DNA of 64,000 nt. It comes from Prorocentrum cordatum (Eukaryota; Sar; Dinophyceae; Prorocentrales; Prorocentraceae). Below the pieces are notes generated by a model. That model saw only the letters and a list, made by a program, of their open reading frames with translations, was not told the DNA's origin and ran no database searches. Location: the NCBI GenBank assembly GCA_963575745.1, contig CAUYUJ010017837.1, positions 863,190 through 927,189 on the forward strand, in the 5' to 3' direction. The translations under genes and the position numbers were made by a program. Within the stretch, counting starts at the first letter, position 1; each line of letters starts with the position of its first letter. Positions 30,304 to 41,963 of this stretch are shown in pieces.

Positions 30304-31465
30304 TCAACGCGACGGGCGCAGCTGGCGACGCTCGCCCCAGCCACGCGCCAGCGGCGCGCGGTCAGCGCGATGCACGGAGCCCCTCTGGGCGCGACGCAAC
30401 GCGATGATGAAAGCCCGGGGCCCCGCCCGCGGGGCGGTCTGCAAAGCCCCTGGGGGCCCAGCCGCGACGCCCGCCGCCGCGCGCGGCTTTCCAGGCGCCT
30501 CCGGCGAGCCCTGCGCGATCGCCGCGCCGACGCCGCGCTGTCTGAGGCGCGGCCGTCGCTGCGCGCGCCCCCCAAGCCGTCGCTGAAGACTTGCAAGTGG
30601 CCGCCCCGGCCGCGGCGCTGCTCCGCCGCCTCGCCCCAGTCGCCCGCCCCCATCTCGAAATCGCCGGCGCCTATTGGGCGCGCGTTGCTCGTCCGAGGGG
30701 CCGGGGGGGCACCGCGCAGCCGCAGGCGCGGCGCCTCGGCGGCCCCTTCCCCCGCCTGGTCCAGCAGCCGCCGCGTGCTCTCCTAGCCCTCGTTTCCCGC
30801 GGCGCGCGGGCGCTGCCAGGCGCGGCGCAGAAGCGTCTCCACCACGCGCCCGCAGCGGGGGCAGAGGGCGGGCACCTCGAACCCTGCCTCCCCCTGCCTG
30901 GCCCTGGCCCAGGATGCCCCCGACATCGCCTGCAACTGCGTCGCCCAAATGCCGTGCTCGCCGTCGCGCTGGAGCCTAGCCGAGCGCCTCCGCGCTGGGC
31001 GCAAGCCGCCCTCCTCGGCAAACCCTCGCCCAGCGTCGTGAGGGGCGGCCTTGGCCCGCCAGGCCCTCTTGATGTCATTGGTGAACTCGCCCAGAAGCGC
31101 GGCGCTGTAGATTTCAATGCCCTCGCTCACCTGCCGCGCCTCGCCCGTGACCGAGCGCCGCGTCGCGATCAGCTGAGGGCGCCAGCCGGGCGTCGCCAGC
31201 GCGCAGATCACCGCCGAGATAGCGCCCCGCACCGTGGCCCATCTCCCGGACTGGGGGGGCGCCTCCAGCTCCTGGCGCAGGATGCGCCGAGCCGTCTGCG
31301 CTCGAGGCCGATGCTCGGGAGGGCGCCCCCAGAACTGCAGCGATGCCGCAACCAGTTGCCGAGGATGTGCCAGCCCCGGGTCGCTGTCGCCATGGGCCGT
31401 CGCTGGCGCGGCGGCGAAGCATCTGCCGAGGCCGCTGCCTGTCGCCGCTCGGCTGGCCTGTCCAC
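30304..31465 (-). pseudogene. LINE 3' end: zinc motif and RNase H-like domain, frameshifted
   Basis: Frame 31232-30783 reads SEGIEIYSAALLGEFTNDIK, GIWATQLQAM and ALCPRCGRVVETLLRRAW, the last being the CPxCG start of a LINE C-terminal zinc motif whose His/Cys half is changed. Downstream, LQVFSDGLGGAR (about 30595) and, in a second frame, RGVGAAIA and GALQTAPRAGPRAFIIAL (about 30440-30380) resemble the catalytic-Asp and Glu regions of an RNase H. This order, RT tail then zinc motif then RNase H, occurs in several LINE clades. The RT core itself is not recognised upstream. Confidence 0.5.
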
Positions 31466-31979
31466 GGATCCTCGACTACGCCGTCGGCGCCGCCCCGAGC
31501 GCCCGGCGCCCGTGGACTAGCGCGGGCTGCGCGTCTGTCCGAACTGGCACGTCCGAATACTTCCCGGGGCGAGCTTGCCTCCTCGCCGGAGATGCCGCGA
31601 GCCGCTGCCCGACCTCATCAGCCAGCTTTTCGCGCTGGCCCCGATCCCTCCGCTTGCTCGCGGCGGCGCCGAGGTCGAGGTCAACCGCCTTCCCGGCAGC
31701 CTCGGGCGGGAAGTCGGCCGGCTGGACCCCGTTCGCCGCCTGCATGGCGGCGCCGATATCGATCGGAAGCCGCAGCGGCGCCCCCGTCGAGAAGGGGTTC
31801 ACCCAGGCCGGATCTCTCCGGCGCGGCGGCGGCGGCCCCGTCGCGGACAGAAGCGCGAAAAAACGATCTGCCCCCGAACGGACCGCGCAATGAATCAATC
31901 CGATTAGTTGCGCGACGCGCGACGGGCGCGCCGCGGAGAGCTCACTTCGCGCGCGCGACGCGCTACATCTTTGGCGAGC
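31466..31979. other. no gene seen
   Basis: GC-rich sequence with long chance frames on both strands and no recognisable motif. Confidence 0.5.
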
Positions 31980-32270
31980 GGGGCGGGGGGGGCGGGGGGG
32001 GCAAACAGATGGGCGGCGCAAATCGCGCGGGCGTGGCAGCGGTGCGACGGCAACGGGCGGGGCCGCGACAGACGGTCCCACTGCTCGTTTCCGAAACTCT
32101 CCGCGCGGCGCGACGGCAACGGGGGGCGGCAGACAGATGGCCAGCGCGAACGAAACTCCGCATGGTGGCCAGGCCAACGGCGCGACAGCGACCGGCGGGG
32201 CCGCGACAGATGCGCAGCTTTTCCCCCGCGCGCCCGTCGCGGCGCGACAGCGACGGAGGTTGGTCTGACG
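31980..32270. repeat. about 65-bp degenerate tandem repeat
   Basis: The marker GCGACGGCAACGG or GCGACAGCGACGG recurs at about 32045, 32111, 32182 and 32243, together with GGGGCCGCGACAGA. Confidence 0.6.
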
Positions 32271-32689
32271 GATGGGCCCGGCCCGCCCGGAAGCGCGGCA
32301 GCCGGCGGAGGTCTCGAGACATATGGCGTGATCAGGGCCCCCCAAGGTCCCACAAGGCACCAGAGAAGGCACTGCGGCCGCCGCGGCCGCCGCGACGGCC
32401 AACGCGGCCACGACGGCCGCTAAAACCGCCGCGGGCGCCAACGAGCCCACTTGAACTCCAGCCCCTTGAGGGCCCCCCAAAACGTTACCCAGAGCGTCCT
32501 GGATCGCCCCAGGAAGCTCCGCGGCCCCTAAGAGGGCCCCAGGGGAAAATAACAAAAGGCCTCACGAGGGCCCAACGACCCCCCCCCCAAGTAAACTCCA
32601 AGACGACACCGACCTCCCAGACAGAAGAGCTACAGAAGGGCCCCAAGAATGCTCCGAGACGGCTCCAAGAGTCGTCCAATGACAAAGGG

Positions 32690-33120
32690 GCTCTCGCGAC
32701 GACAACAACGACGACTGACGACGAAAACGAAGACGATTCATGACGACTGATGGCCAGGGGATTCCCACGACGACAACGACGACGACTGACGACGACAACC
32801 GACGAAAACTGACGGCGACAACGATGACGACAACGACGATGACCGACCGACGACAACGCGACCACCGACGACGGATACGACGACGACGACGACGACCACA
32901 ACCGACGACAACGGCGACGACGACGGCGACGGACGACCGAGTGCGACGACTACCAAGGCCGCCCGCAGAAGACGCCGCCGCGTTGCGGGCTTGCCAGCCG
33001 CGCCAGCCTCCGCGTTGGGCCACGACGACCGACGACCGACGATAATTACGCCGACGACTACGACGACGGATGACGACTGCCAGCGACTGACGACGACGAC
33101 AACGAAACGTTCGCCTCCGA
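32690..33120. repeat. degenerate (CGA)n region
   Basis: ACGACGACG/ACTGACGACG-type triplets with many substitutions. 32271-32689 to its left is GC-rich without a recognisable gene. Confidence 0.8.
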
Positions 33121-33299
33121 GAGCATGCGACGACGAGGCAGCCAGCGAGCAGACGAGCCAGCCCTCCAGCAGCCAGCCAACCAACCAGACAAGACGACCG
33201 ACGACAATGGCGGCGACCGACGACGGACGACACCACTCGGCTTACGACTGGCTGGTAGCTGGCGGCAAGATGCTGTTAGCAATTCGTGCAAAATGACAC

Positions 33300-34615
33300 A
33301 TGTCAGCTTCGAAATCCAGTCGACCAGCGCTCGACGTTCACTGTAGTTTCCAAGACTAGCATGGCGACCTTTCAAGCACGCATGCAGAATGCTCTACGCG
33401 AGCACGCAGGCGGGTGACCATGGTTCCCCGCGTTCGCTTGCGCGGAGCCTTCTGCGCTGCGATGTAGAAGCGCATGCAAGAGAAAGAAGAACATGTTAGC
33501 TTGGAATCCCAATCCGCCACCGCTAAAGGTTCACTTCCGTTGCCAGATTGGCACGGCGACCTCTCTACCCCACGCGATGCAAAGAACCCTGCGCGCGCGC
33601 CGGCGGGCGGCCGCGGTCATCCGCCGGCGCTTGCCTGCGCGGAGCTTTCTGACTTGCGCTGTACATGCGCATGCAGAATCATGCACTTTAGCTCGGCAGC
33701 CACATTTAATTTCCAGATCAGCGCGGCGACCAACCCATGCCAGAAAATGCAACGTACTCCACGCGAGCGCGAGGGGGGGGGCGGCCGCGCCCGCTGGCGC
33801 GGAGCTCTTCTGCATTGCGTTGCGCAAGCAGCCGCAAAATAATTGAAACTCGCTTGGAATTCCAACGAGGTCACCGCTGAGGGTCCACGCTTGTTTCCAG
33901 ACCAACGCTGCGCAATGCAAATTCCAATCAACGCCGAGTTGCTCTACGCGAGAACGCAGGTTGGCAACCGTTGCGACCCCCCTGCGCTCGCCTGTGCGGA
34001 GCTCGCTGCGTTGCGCTGCGCGCGCGCAACATCACGCATGTCAGCTTGAGAACCCAACCGGTTCACTTTCGCTTGTAGACCAGCGCGGCGACCTTTCTAT
34101 TCCAAACGGCGCAACATGCTCTACGCGATCACGCAGGCGGGTGAACATGTTCACCCTCCGCGCCCGCTTGCGCGGAGCTCTTCTGCATTGCGCCGCGCAG
34201 GCGCGCGGATAATCACGCGCGTTAGCTTGGGGATCCAATCGGTCACCGCTAATAACTCACCTTCGTTTCCAGAACAGAGCACCTCCATTCCGGGCAATCT
34301 CCCCCCCCGCGCCCGTCTGCGTCGGGCTATCTGCATTGCGCTGCACAAGCGCATGCAACGTCGCGCGTGTTAGTTCGGACATCGACGCGGTCGGGCGCTG
34401 GATGGGGCCCACTTTTGTTTCCAAGCCTGCGCGGCCAGTTTTCCATTCCAAACAGTGCTGAGTGCTCTGCGCGAGCACGCGGGCGGGTGGCCACGGTCAC
34501 CCCCCGCGCTCTCTCGCGCGGAGCTTGCTACATCGCGCTGCGCAAGCGCAAGCAACATCGCAAAAATCAGCTTGGCAATCCAGCGCGTCGCCGCTGAGGG
34601 TTCACGTTCAATCGA
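33300..34615 (+). repeat. 185-bp tandem repeat, forward block, about 7.5 copies
   Basis: Each unit begins near TTAGCTTGG (33310, 33496, 33688, 33851, 34038, 34220, 34369, 34568). It contains CACCGCTGAGGGTTCAC, TTTCCAGACCAGCGCGGCGACC, GCTCTACGCGAGCACGCAGG and CTTGCGCGGAGCTCTTCTGC. The last unit is cut after GAGGGTTCACGTTC, where the 21-bp array starts. Long chance ORFs in this block are explained by the repeat. Confidence 0.9.
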
Positions 34616-34619
34616 TGCC

Positions 34620-35073
34620 ATCAAGGCGCCAGTGGATATCCACAAGGAGTCCGATGGATTTCCATAAGATTCCGATGGGTATCCTAAGAACTCCTATGGA
34701 TTGCCGTCGGATTCCGATGGGTTCCCTAAGGGATCCGATGGACATCATAAGGACTTTCATGGATTTCGCGAGGATCCCTTCGATTCCCTTAGGATTCCGA
34801 TGGATATCTGAAGGAATCCATGGGCTTCCTGAGGAATGCAAGAAATGATCTTGAGATCCCTATGGGTCTCTGGAGGGATCAAAGTTATGTCCTGAGAATT
34901 CCTGTGGATATCCCAAGCACTCTTATGGGTTTCCAATGGTTCCGATGGATTCCCGAAGGGATATTATGTAATTCGCGAGGCGTCCGATGGATTTTCCGCA
35001 GGAGCCCCATGGATGTCCCAAGAATTCCGGCGGATTTCAAGAGGAACCCTCTGGATCCCAAAAGGAGCTCCAA
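34620..35073. repeat. 21-bp degenerate array A
   Basis: Units of about 21 bp follow the consensus ATGGATTTCCATAGGATTCC with many substitutions but constant spacing. On plus the array reads as 7-residue units such as MDFHKIP and MGILRTP. It joins the truncated 185-bp unit on its left. Confidence 0.85.
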
Positions 35074-36056
35074 GGTTGTTTATTCTTTTTTACAAAGAAA
35101 CTGTATCATGAACGTTCAAGATCGTCTTGATCATCGCCATCGCCATCATCTTCACCATTCTGCCACGATCTCCTGGAAAACGTTCATTACCCCTCCGGCC
35201 CCGGACTTTATACTCCCAAGGGGATTAATATCGGGAGCAGTTGGTTAATGACAATGATTTGATAGTTTCGCCAGTTGCTCGTGCTACTTGGATCAGGTGC
35301 ATATCAATGAGTTCGTAGACAATTTGCAGATGTCAGAACAACTTGCCGTACTTGAGCAAAGAATTTAACAGGCTCAACCGTGCATGGCGCGAATTGGGAT
35401 GTTTCGCGCGTGCGTTGCAGGCGCCGTTGATGGTGGCTGCGCGCTTGGCGCATGCCGGCAGACATACTTGGCGCTGCGCAGTTGGTGCATCCGCATTGCG
35501 CGGCCGGCGGCGACGCCTGCGTCGGCGGCGCCGCGCGGGCGCCCGCGCTGCAGCAACGCCTCTTTTTCCTCGCCCACTTGCTCCGCCCTATCTCGCAGCC
35601 TGCGGAGGAGGGGCGTCGTCGAGGAGCGCCGGGCGTTTTTGGGGGGCGCGCCCGCGGCCCGCTCGAGGCGGGCACCCCCCCCCCCAAATGCCTTGCGCTG
35701 CGCGGCTGCCCCCCCCTGCCTACCCTAGCCGAGCGGGGCCCCGCGCGCGGGCTGCAGGGGGCGGGGGGCGTTGCGAGGTGGCCAACGCACTTCTGTTCCC
35801 GAGCCCCACCCTCGCCTCCCGCCAGCCTGTCGCCGACGCGGGGCGAACGGGATCCGGGGCAGGGCGCGCGCGCAAAAACCGTTTCTATCTTCTCTCTGCC
35901 CATCCATCCCGCAATTCTCTCGGCCCAGGCACTGGGCAGCAAGCCCGGTGACTATCGGGCCGCGAGGGGGGGAAGGGCGCCGCCGCTGTCCCACGTCATC
36001 CTCCACCGACGGATTCGACGGCAAGTTCGACCCTCCGGTTCGCGACCACCGTTCGC
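35074..36056. other. no gene seen
   Basis: Moderately AT-rich to 35380, then GC-rich. A 38-codon plus-strand frame (about 35256-35369, ending NLQMSEQLAVLEQRI) has protein-like composition but no homology I can name. Confidence 0.4.
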
Positions 36057-36637
36057 AAAGGTCGCCGCGTTGGGTTGGGAACCAAAGCGAACCCTTAGCG
36101 GTGGCGGTTGGGGCTCACAAGCTAACGCGCGCGATTCGGCGCGCGCCCCTACGGCGCAATGCAGAAAGCCCCGCGCAAGCGAGCGCGGGGGGGCGACCGC
36201 GGTTACCCGCCTGCGGGGTCGCGTAGAGTAGAGCACTCTGTATGGCTTGGAGTGGAAAGGTTGCCGCGCTGATCTGGAAACTAAAATGAGCGCTGAGCGG
36301 CGACCGACTGGATGCGCAAGCTGGCTTGCGCGATGTTGCATGCGTTGGCGGGGGGGCAACCCCGGCCGCCGCTTGCGGGCTCACGTAGAGCACTCGTTAA
36401 TGCTTGGAATGGGGACGAGGTCGCTGGCCTGGAAACTGAAGTGGGCCCTGAGCCCCGACCGAACCGATTAACTCTCCAAACTATCATGCGCGATGATGCA
36501 TGTGCCTCTACAGCGCGACGCAGACAGCCCCGCGAAAGCGGGCGCGGGGGGGGGAAGGGCATGGTCGCCCGCTTCTAGGGTCACGTGGAGCACCTTGAAT
36601 TGCTTGGAAAAGGAATGTGGCCATGCTGATCTGGAGC
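36057..36637 (-). repeat. 185-bp tandem repeat, reverse block, about 3 copies
   Basis: These are inverted copies of the 33300-34615 unit, shown by CGTAGAGCAC, GATCTGGAAACTAAAATGAG and CGGCGACC in reverse order. The last unit ends at GCTGATCTGGA, where 21-bp array B begins. Confidence 0.8.
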
Positions 36638-36639
36638 CG

Positions 36640-37150
36640 ATTCCTTCGGAAATCCATCGGCTTCCTTTGGATATTCATTGGAACCCTATGGAAATCCTTG
36701 GGGGGCCCAATGATATCCATAGGAATTCTAAAAGGAACCAATTGGATTCTGTAAGAAATCCAGAAGACCCATAAGATATCACATCGGATTCCGTCGGAAA
36801 TCCATCGGATCCCTTTGGAAAACCCGGTAGGATTCCTCAGGACATCCACGGGCCCCCCGTGGACATCCATAGGGCCCCCCAGAAATCAAATAGCCTTTGG
36901 AGATCCGTAAGAGCCAATAAGAAATTAATGAGATTCCGTCGGACATCCATCGGATTCCTTTGGAAGTCCATAGGATCCATTAGGAATTCCATAGGACTCA
37001 TGCGGACATCCGCAGGAATCCGATGGAAATCCGTAGGAGCCCGTAGGAAATCCATCGGAATCCCGCGGAAATCTCTTGAGTGCCTGAAGGAAATCCATGG
37101 GGCCCCCGAGGGCGCCCATCGAACTCCTTGGGAATTCTATCGGGGTTCTT
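36640..37150. repeat. 21-bp degenerate array B
   Basis: Same family as 34620-35073. On minus it reads as heptads such as TDFHRIP, ADVRMSP, MDFQRNP and MDVRRNL. It is followed by a short GAG tract (37156-37180). Confidence 0.85.
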
Positions 37151-37198
37151 GATGACGAAGAGGAGGAGGAGGAGGATGAAGAAGATGATTCCTCGCTC

Positions 37199-37972
37199 TT
37201 ACGGCTCTTGGTGCTCGGCGAGATTTGGCCCCGAGAGCTCGCCCGAGATTTCGAAGTCCTCGGCGGCTCTCGCCAAGAAGCCTCTCTTGCGCACTTGCTC
37301 GAGCAACTCGCCCGCGCGGGCCCGGCGTCCTTCGGGGCCGCCCCTGCGCGGGAAGCACTTCGCGCGCGCTAGCGCTGCTAAATGCGCCCCCGTCGAGGCT
37401 GCCGTGCTTGAGCGCCGGCGCTGTCGGGTCACTCGGCGGCGCGGCCTTGCCCTTGCTCCGGGCATTGGCCGCGGCCTTGGCCGCGGCGGAGCGGTTGTCG
37501 CTCGCTGGGCGACGCCGACGGGCGGCTGGCGGCCCTCGCCCCGCATCTCGCGCGCGGCGCGCTCGACCCGCCCTGGCGCCGAGCTTTCTGCGGATCCTCG
37601 CGGCAGCCTCGGCGTTCTCGGGCGGCTGCTCGAGGGCGTCGCGGTGCTCGACGGCCGCGCCCGCCCCCTTGAGGTAGGTGTAGTGCGCGGAGGTCCTCGG
37701 AGTGCACCGCGATCAGCAGGTGCTTGGCCTCGTCGACTCTCTCGGCCCAGCGCTGCTGCTCCCCGGGCTGCTGGGCGGCGGGCCCGCCCTCGCCCTGGCC
37801 CTGGCCCTCTCGGGCCCGGGCGACGGCCGCCGCGAGCTCGACCGCCAGGGCGTTCTCGGGGGCGCCCGCGCGCCCCTCGATCTTGCCGAGCAGCGCGCGC
37901 CCCGCGCCCCGCTTGAGGGCGTCGCCCTTCTTGATATGCTCGCAGCTCGCGCGCGCCGAGGTGCCCTGCTAG
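37199..37972 (-). pseudogene. decayed coding segment in three frames, unidentified
   Basis: Protein-like composition passes from one minus-strand frame to the next. First comes SCEHIKKGDALKRGAGRALL (about 37940) through EQQRWAERVDEAKHLLIAVH (to about 37690). Then YTYLKGAGAAVEHRDALEQP and EAAARIRRKLGARAG follow in a second frame (about 37690-37560). Last is AKAAANARSKGKAAPPSDP, then ELLEQVRKRGFLARAAEDFE, to 37199. The likely acceptor CCTCTAGCAG precedes the first piece. No family is recognised. Either a pseudogene or several homopolymer errors would explain the shifts. Confidence 0.35.
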
Positions 37973-38239
37973 AGGCCCCCTAGATGGGCCCCCAGTTGAT
38001 GCGGTCGGAAGATCGCACAGCATCGCCGTTGCATCGGCGTTGCCTCGGCCATGCGTCGGCCATGCATGGGCGACGTCGACGACGCATCGGCGACGCCAGC
38101 GCGGAAAAAGACGGGCTCCACATCGAGCCGCGTCGGTGATGCGTCGGCGATTCGGCGCGATCCTCCGACCCCATCTACTCGGATCCCATTTGGGAGGCCT
38201 CGACTTGCACATGCGCCAGCCTAGTTTGACCGGCCCGGG

Positions 38240-38760
38240 GAACTTGTAGCCCTGCTCGACAGGAAGTCATTGGGTGTCCTTTCGTAATCCATAGGGGTCT
38301 GGAAGAAATCCTTAGGATTGCTTTGAAAATCCATCGGGGTCATCTGGACATGCATAAGGTAATTGAGGACACCCTTCGGAACCCATAGAAATCCCATCGG
38401 ACCCCGATGGACATCCACAGGATTCCTTCGGAAATGACAAAGGGCTCCTTGGGAAAATACACAGGATTCCTTAGGACATCCATCGGATTCCTTCAGCGAT
38501 CCGTGAGATTATTTAGGAAACCCATCGGATTCCAAAGGGAAGTCGTAATATTCTGTAAGACGCCCACAGGAATCCTTAGGACATGCATGGGTTCCTTCGG
38601 GAATCCATCGGATTCCCTTGGAAATCCGCGGGATTCCCGAGGCAATCCTTAGAACCTGTGGAAATCTATCGGACTCCGTAAGGAACAATGAAGACGCCTC
38701 ATGACATGCATATGATGCCCTAGGACGTCTATAAGATTCCTTAGGAAATCAATCGGAGGA
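38240..38760. repeat. 21-bp degenerate array C
   Basis: Third array of the same 21-bp unit, with heptads such as MDFQSNP, KDFFQTP and MDYERTP on minus. It ends in GAGGACGAGGAGGAGG, as array B does. Confidence 0.85.
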
Positions 38761-38937
38761 CGAGGAGGAGGACAAGGAACCCAAGGACCAATTTTGCAAA
38801 ACAACTTAGGTTCTGGACCTTTTGTTTTTTTCCCAACCATCCTGTGGTGTTGGGTCCTCTTTTCGAAGAGACAGCGCCCCGCGTCTCCTCTCCTCTCCTC
38901 TCCTCTCCTCTCCTCTCCTCTCGTCTCCTATCCTCTA

Positions 38938-39661
38938 CAATTACTCAATATGAAAATACTCTCCCTCTTCCCCTGATGGCGTCCGGGCGATGGCCGCGCA
39001 TTCTCCGCGTACTGTTTTTTTACACACAGGATGCCCGGGAAATCCCGGGAAACGACTCTCGCTGAAGCGCCGGCGTCATTTTCGGGCCGAACGCCCCCCG
39101 CGTACTGTTTTTTTACACGCAGGATTCCCGGGAAACGGGTTTTCCCATGCGTTTTTTTAATGATGCTCTCGCTGAGGCGCCGGCCTCATTTCTGCCCCCG
39201 AATCGTTCCGAATCGTGCTCCCGCTGCAGCGTGGGCCTCATTTTCGGATCGGTGTTTGGCCTCCGTCGTTCAGGATGGCGTTCTCGCCCCAGCGCGGGCC
39301 TCTTCCTCGCGCGCCCATCCGCCCGCCACCACCGCGCCGCACCACCACCACCACCACCACCACCACCACCACCACCATCACAGACACCACCAGCACCAGC
39401 ACCAGCACCAGCACGAGCACGAGCACGAGCACCAGCACCAGCACCAGCACCAGCACCAGCACCAGCACTACCACCACAACCACGCACACACGCACGCACG
39501 CACGCACGTGCACCACCACCCACTACTACTACGCACGCGCGCGGAGCCACAGGTCCGCTACGACACGCGTCCGCGGATAAAGAAAATCAGCGCCATGGTA
39601 AGGGATGGGGGGGGGGGGGTAGGACGTCAGATATGACGCGAGCGCACCTAGCTTGCCTCTC
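38938..39661. repeat. 0.7-kb direct duplication, left copy
   Basis: Runs from CAATTACTCAATATG to CGAGCGCACCTAGCTTG and matches 41272-41963 throughout, including CTTCCCCTGATGGCG, ACACAGGATGCCC and the GTCAGATATGACGCGAGCGC end. Internally it has about 60-bp subrepeats (CTCGCTGAGGCGCCGGCCTC) and CAC/CAG triplets at 39345-39475. Confidence 0.9.
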
Positions 39662-39729
39662 CCCCTCCCCCTCCTCCCTCCTCCCGCTCCTTGCCTCTGC
39701 TCTCCGCATGTGTCCGTTTCGGCATGCCC

Positions 39730-41165
39730 AATGCAGCGTTTCGTGGCCTCGTGGCCCTATAGGGGGCTCCACCGAATGCCTCGATGGCAGGGTTCGCATG
39801 CAGCTCCACTCTCATTCCGGCGCGCCCCTCACGCGGTTCGCGGCCCCATCGGGAGCTCCACCGAAGGCCCTCGCGGCAAGGTTCGCATGCAGTTCCACCC
39901 TCATGTCGGTGCACCTCTCATGCGGTTCGCGGCCCCATAAAGGGGGCTCCACCTAAGGCCCCGGCGGCGGGGTTCGCATGCACTTCCGCCCTCATCTCGG
40001 CGCGCCTCTCACGGTTCGCGGCTCCATAGGGAGCTCCACCGAATGCCTCAGCGGCAGGGTTCGCGGGCAGTTCCACCCCCATTTCAGCGCGCCCCCCGCG
40101 CGGCTCGCGGCCAATGGGAGCTCCATCGAAGGCCCCAGTGGCAGGGTTCGCACGCAGTTCCACTTCAATTTCGGCGCGCCCCCCACGTGCTTCGGGGCCC
40201 CAGAGGGAGTCCCACCTAAGGCCCCAGTGGCAGGATCCGGCGCGCGCCTCACCAGGTTCGTGGCCCCATAGGGGGCTCCACCGGAGGCCCCAGCGGCGGG
40301 GTTCGCATGCAGTTCCGCTTCCATTTCGGCGCACGCCTCACCCGGTTCGTGGCCCCATAGGGAGCTCCACCGCAGGCCCCAGCGGCGGGGTCCGCATGCA
40401 GTTCCACTTCCATTTCGGCGCACGCCTCGCCCGGTTCGCGGCCCAATAGGGAGCTCCACCGAAGGCTCCGGCGGCAGAGTTCGCACGCGGACCCCCGCCC
40501 CATTTCGGCGCGCGCCCCGCGCGCTTCGTGGCCCCATAGAGAGCTCCACCGAAGGCCCCAGTGGCAAGGTTCGGCACGGCGACCCCGCCCCACGTCGGCG
40601 CGCCCCCCACGCGTTTCGGCGCCCCTTCGCACGGTTCGCGGCCCAATGGCGAGTTCGACCGAAGGCCCCAGCGGCAGGGTTCGCGTGGCGGCCCCGCCCA
40701 CACACCCCTCACACGTTTCCACGTAGGGAGCTCCGCCGCCGGCCCCAGCGGCACGGATCGCATGGCGACCCGGCCCCACTGCGGCGCGCCCCTCGCGTCA
40801 ATTTAGGCGCACCCCTCACGCGGTTCGCGGCCCCGCAGGGTGCTCCACCGTGGCAGGGTCCACGCGCAGTTCCACCTCGATTTCGGCGCACCCCTCGCAC
40901 GCTTCGTGGTCGCATAGGGTGCTCCGCCGAAAGCCCCAGTAGCAAGTTGGCATGCAATTCCAACTCGTGGCCCCAAAACGCATGCAGTTCCACCCCAATT
41001 TCGGCGCCGCGTGCAGTTCCGCCTCTATTTCGGCGCACTCCTCACACACTTCGCGGCCCCATGGCGCGCCCCACCGAAGACTCAGTGGCGCGCGCGTCGA
41101 CTGGCCCCACAGGGTGCTCCGCGGACGGCCCCATGGCCAGGGTTCGCATGGATTGGCGGGGGCGC
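39730..41165. repeat. about 90-bp tandem array, roughly 15 copies
   Basis: The marker GGTTCGCATGCAGTTCCACC or variants recurs at 39791, 39880, 39971, 40058, 40145, 40299, 40388, 40478 and 40568, and more degenerately to 41141. Units also carry TTTCGGCGCGCCCCTCACG and GGGAGCTCCACCGAAGGCCC. No coding role is evident. Confidence 0.9.
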
Positions 41166-41271
41166 CTGATTAAGGGCCCCCGCTCCTCCTATCCCCTCCT
41201 CCTCCTCCTCGCCATCGCTCTTCTTTTCCGCCCCCTCCTCGCCCTCCCCCCCCCCCCTCCCCTCTTCCTTT

Positions 41272-41963
41272 TCAATTAGTCAATATGAATATACTTTCCC
41301 TCTTCCCCTGATGGCGCCCGGGCGATGGCCGCGCACCCTCCGCGCATTCTTTTTTTTCTACACACAGGATGCCCAGGAAATCCCGGGAAACGACTCTCGC
41401 TGAGGCGCCAGCGTCATATTTTCCCAAAATGCTGCTCTCGCTGAGGCGCCGGCCTCATTTCTGCTCCCGAATCGTTCCGAATCGTGCTCCCGCTGCAGCG
41501 TGGGCCTCATTTTCGGATCGGTGTTTGGCCTCCGTCGTTAAGGATGGCGTTCTCGCCCCAGCGCGGGCCTTTTTCTCGCGCGCCCCTCCGCCCGCCACCA
41601 CCGCGCCGCACCGCCGCCACCACCACCGCCACCACCACCGCCACCACAACCACCACCAGCACCAGCACCAGTACCAACACCACCACCCACCATCACCACC
41701 ACCACCACCACCCACCACCACCACCACCCACCACCACCACCACCACCAACCCACCACCACCACTACCACCACCACCACCACACCACCACCACGACAACCA
41801 CGCACACACGCACGCACGCACGTGCACACCACCCACTACGCACGCGCGCGGAGCCACAGGTCCGCTACGACACGTCCGCGGATAGAGAAAATCAGCGCCA
41901 TGGTAAGGGTGGGGAGGGGGGGTAGGACGTCAGATATGACGCGAGCGCGCCTAGCTTGTCCCC
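41272..41963. repeat. 0.7-kb direct duplication, right copy
   Basis: Partner of 38938-39661, offset by about 2.33 kb, with a different CAC-rich internal tract (41600-41800). Confidence 0.9.
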
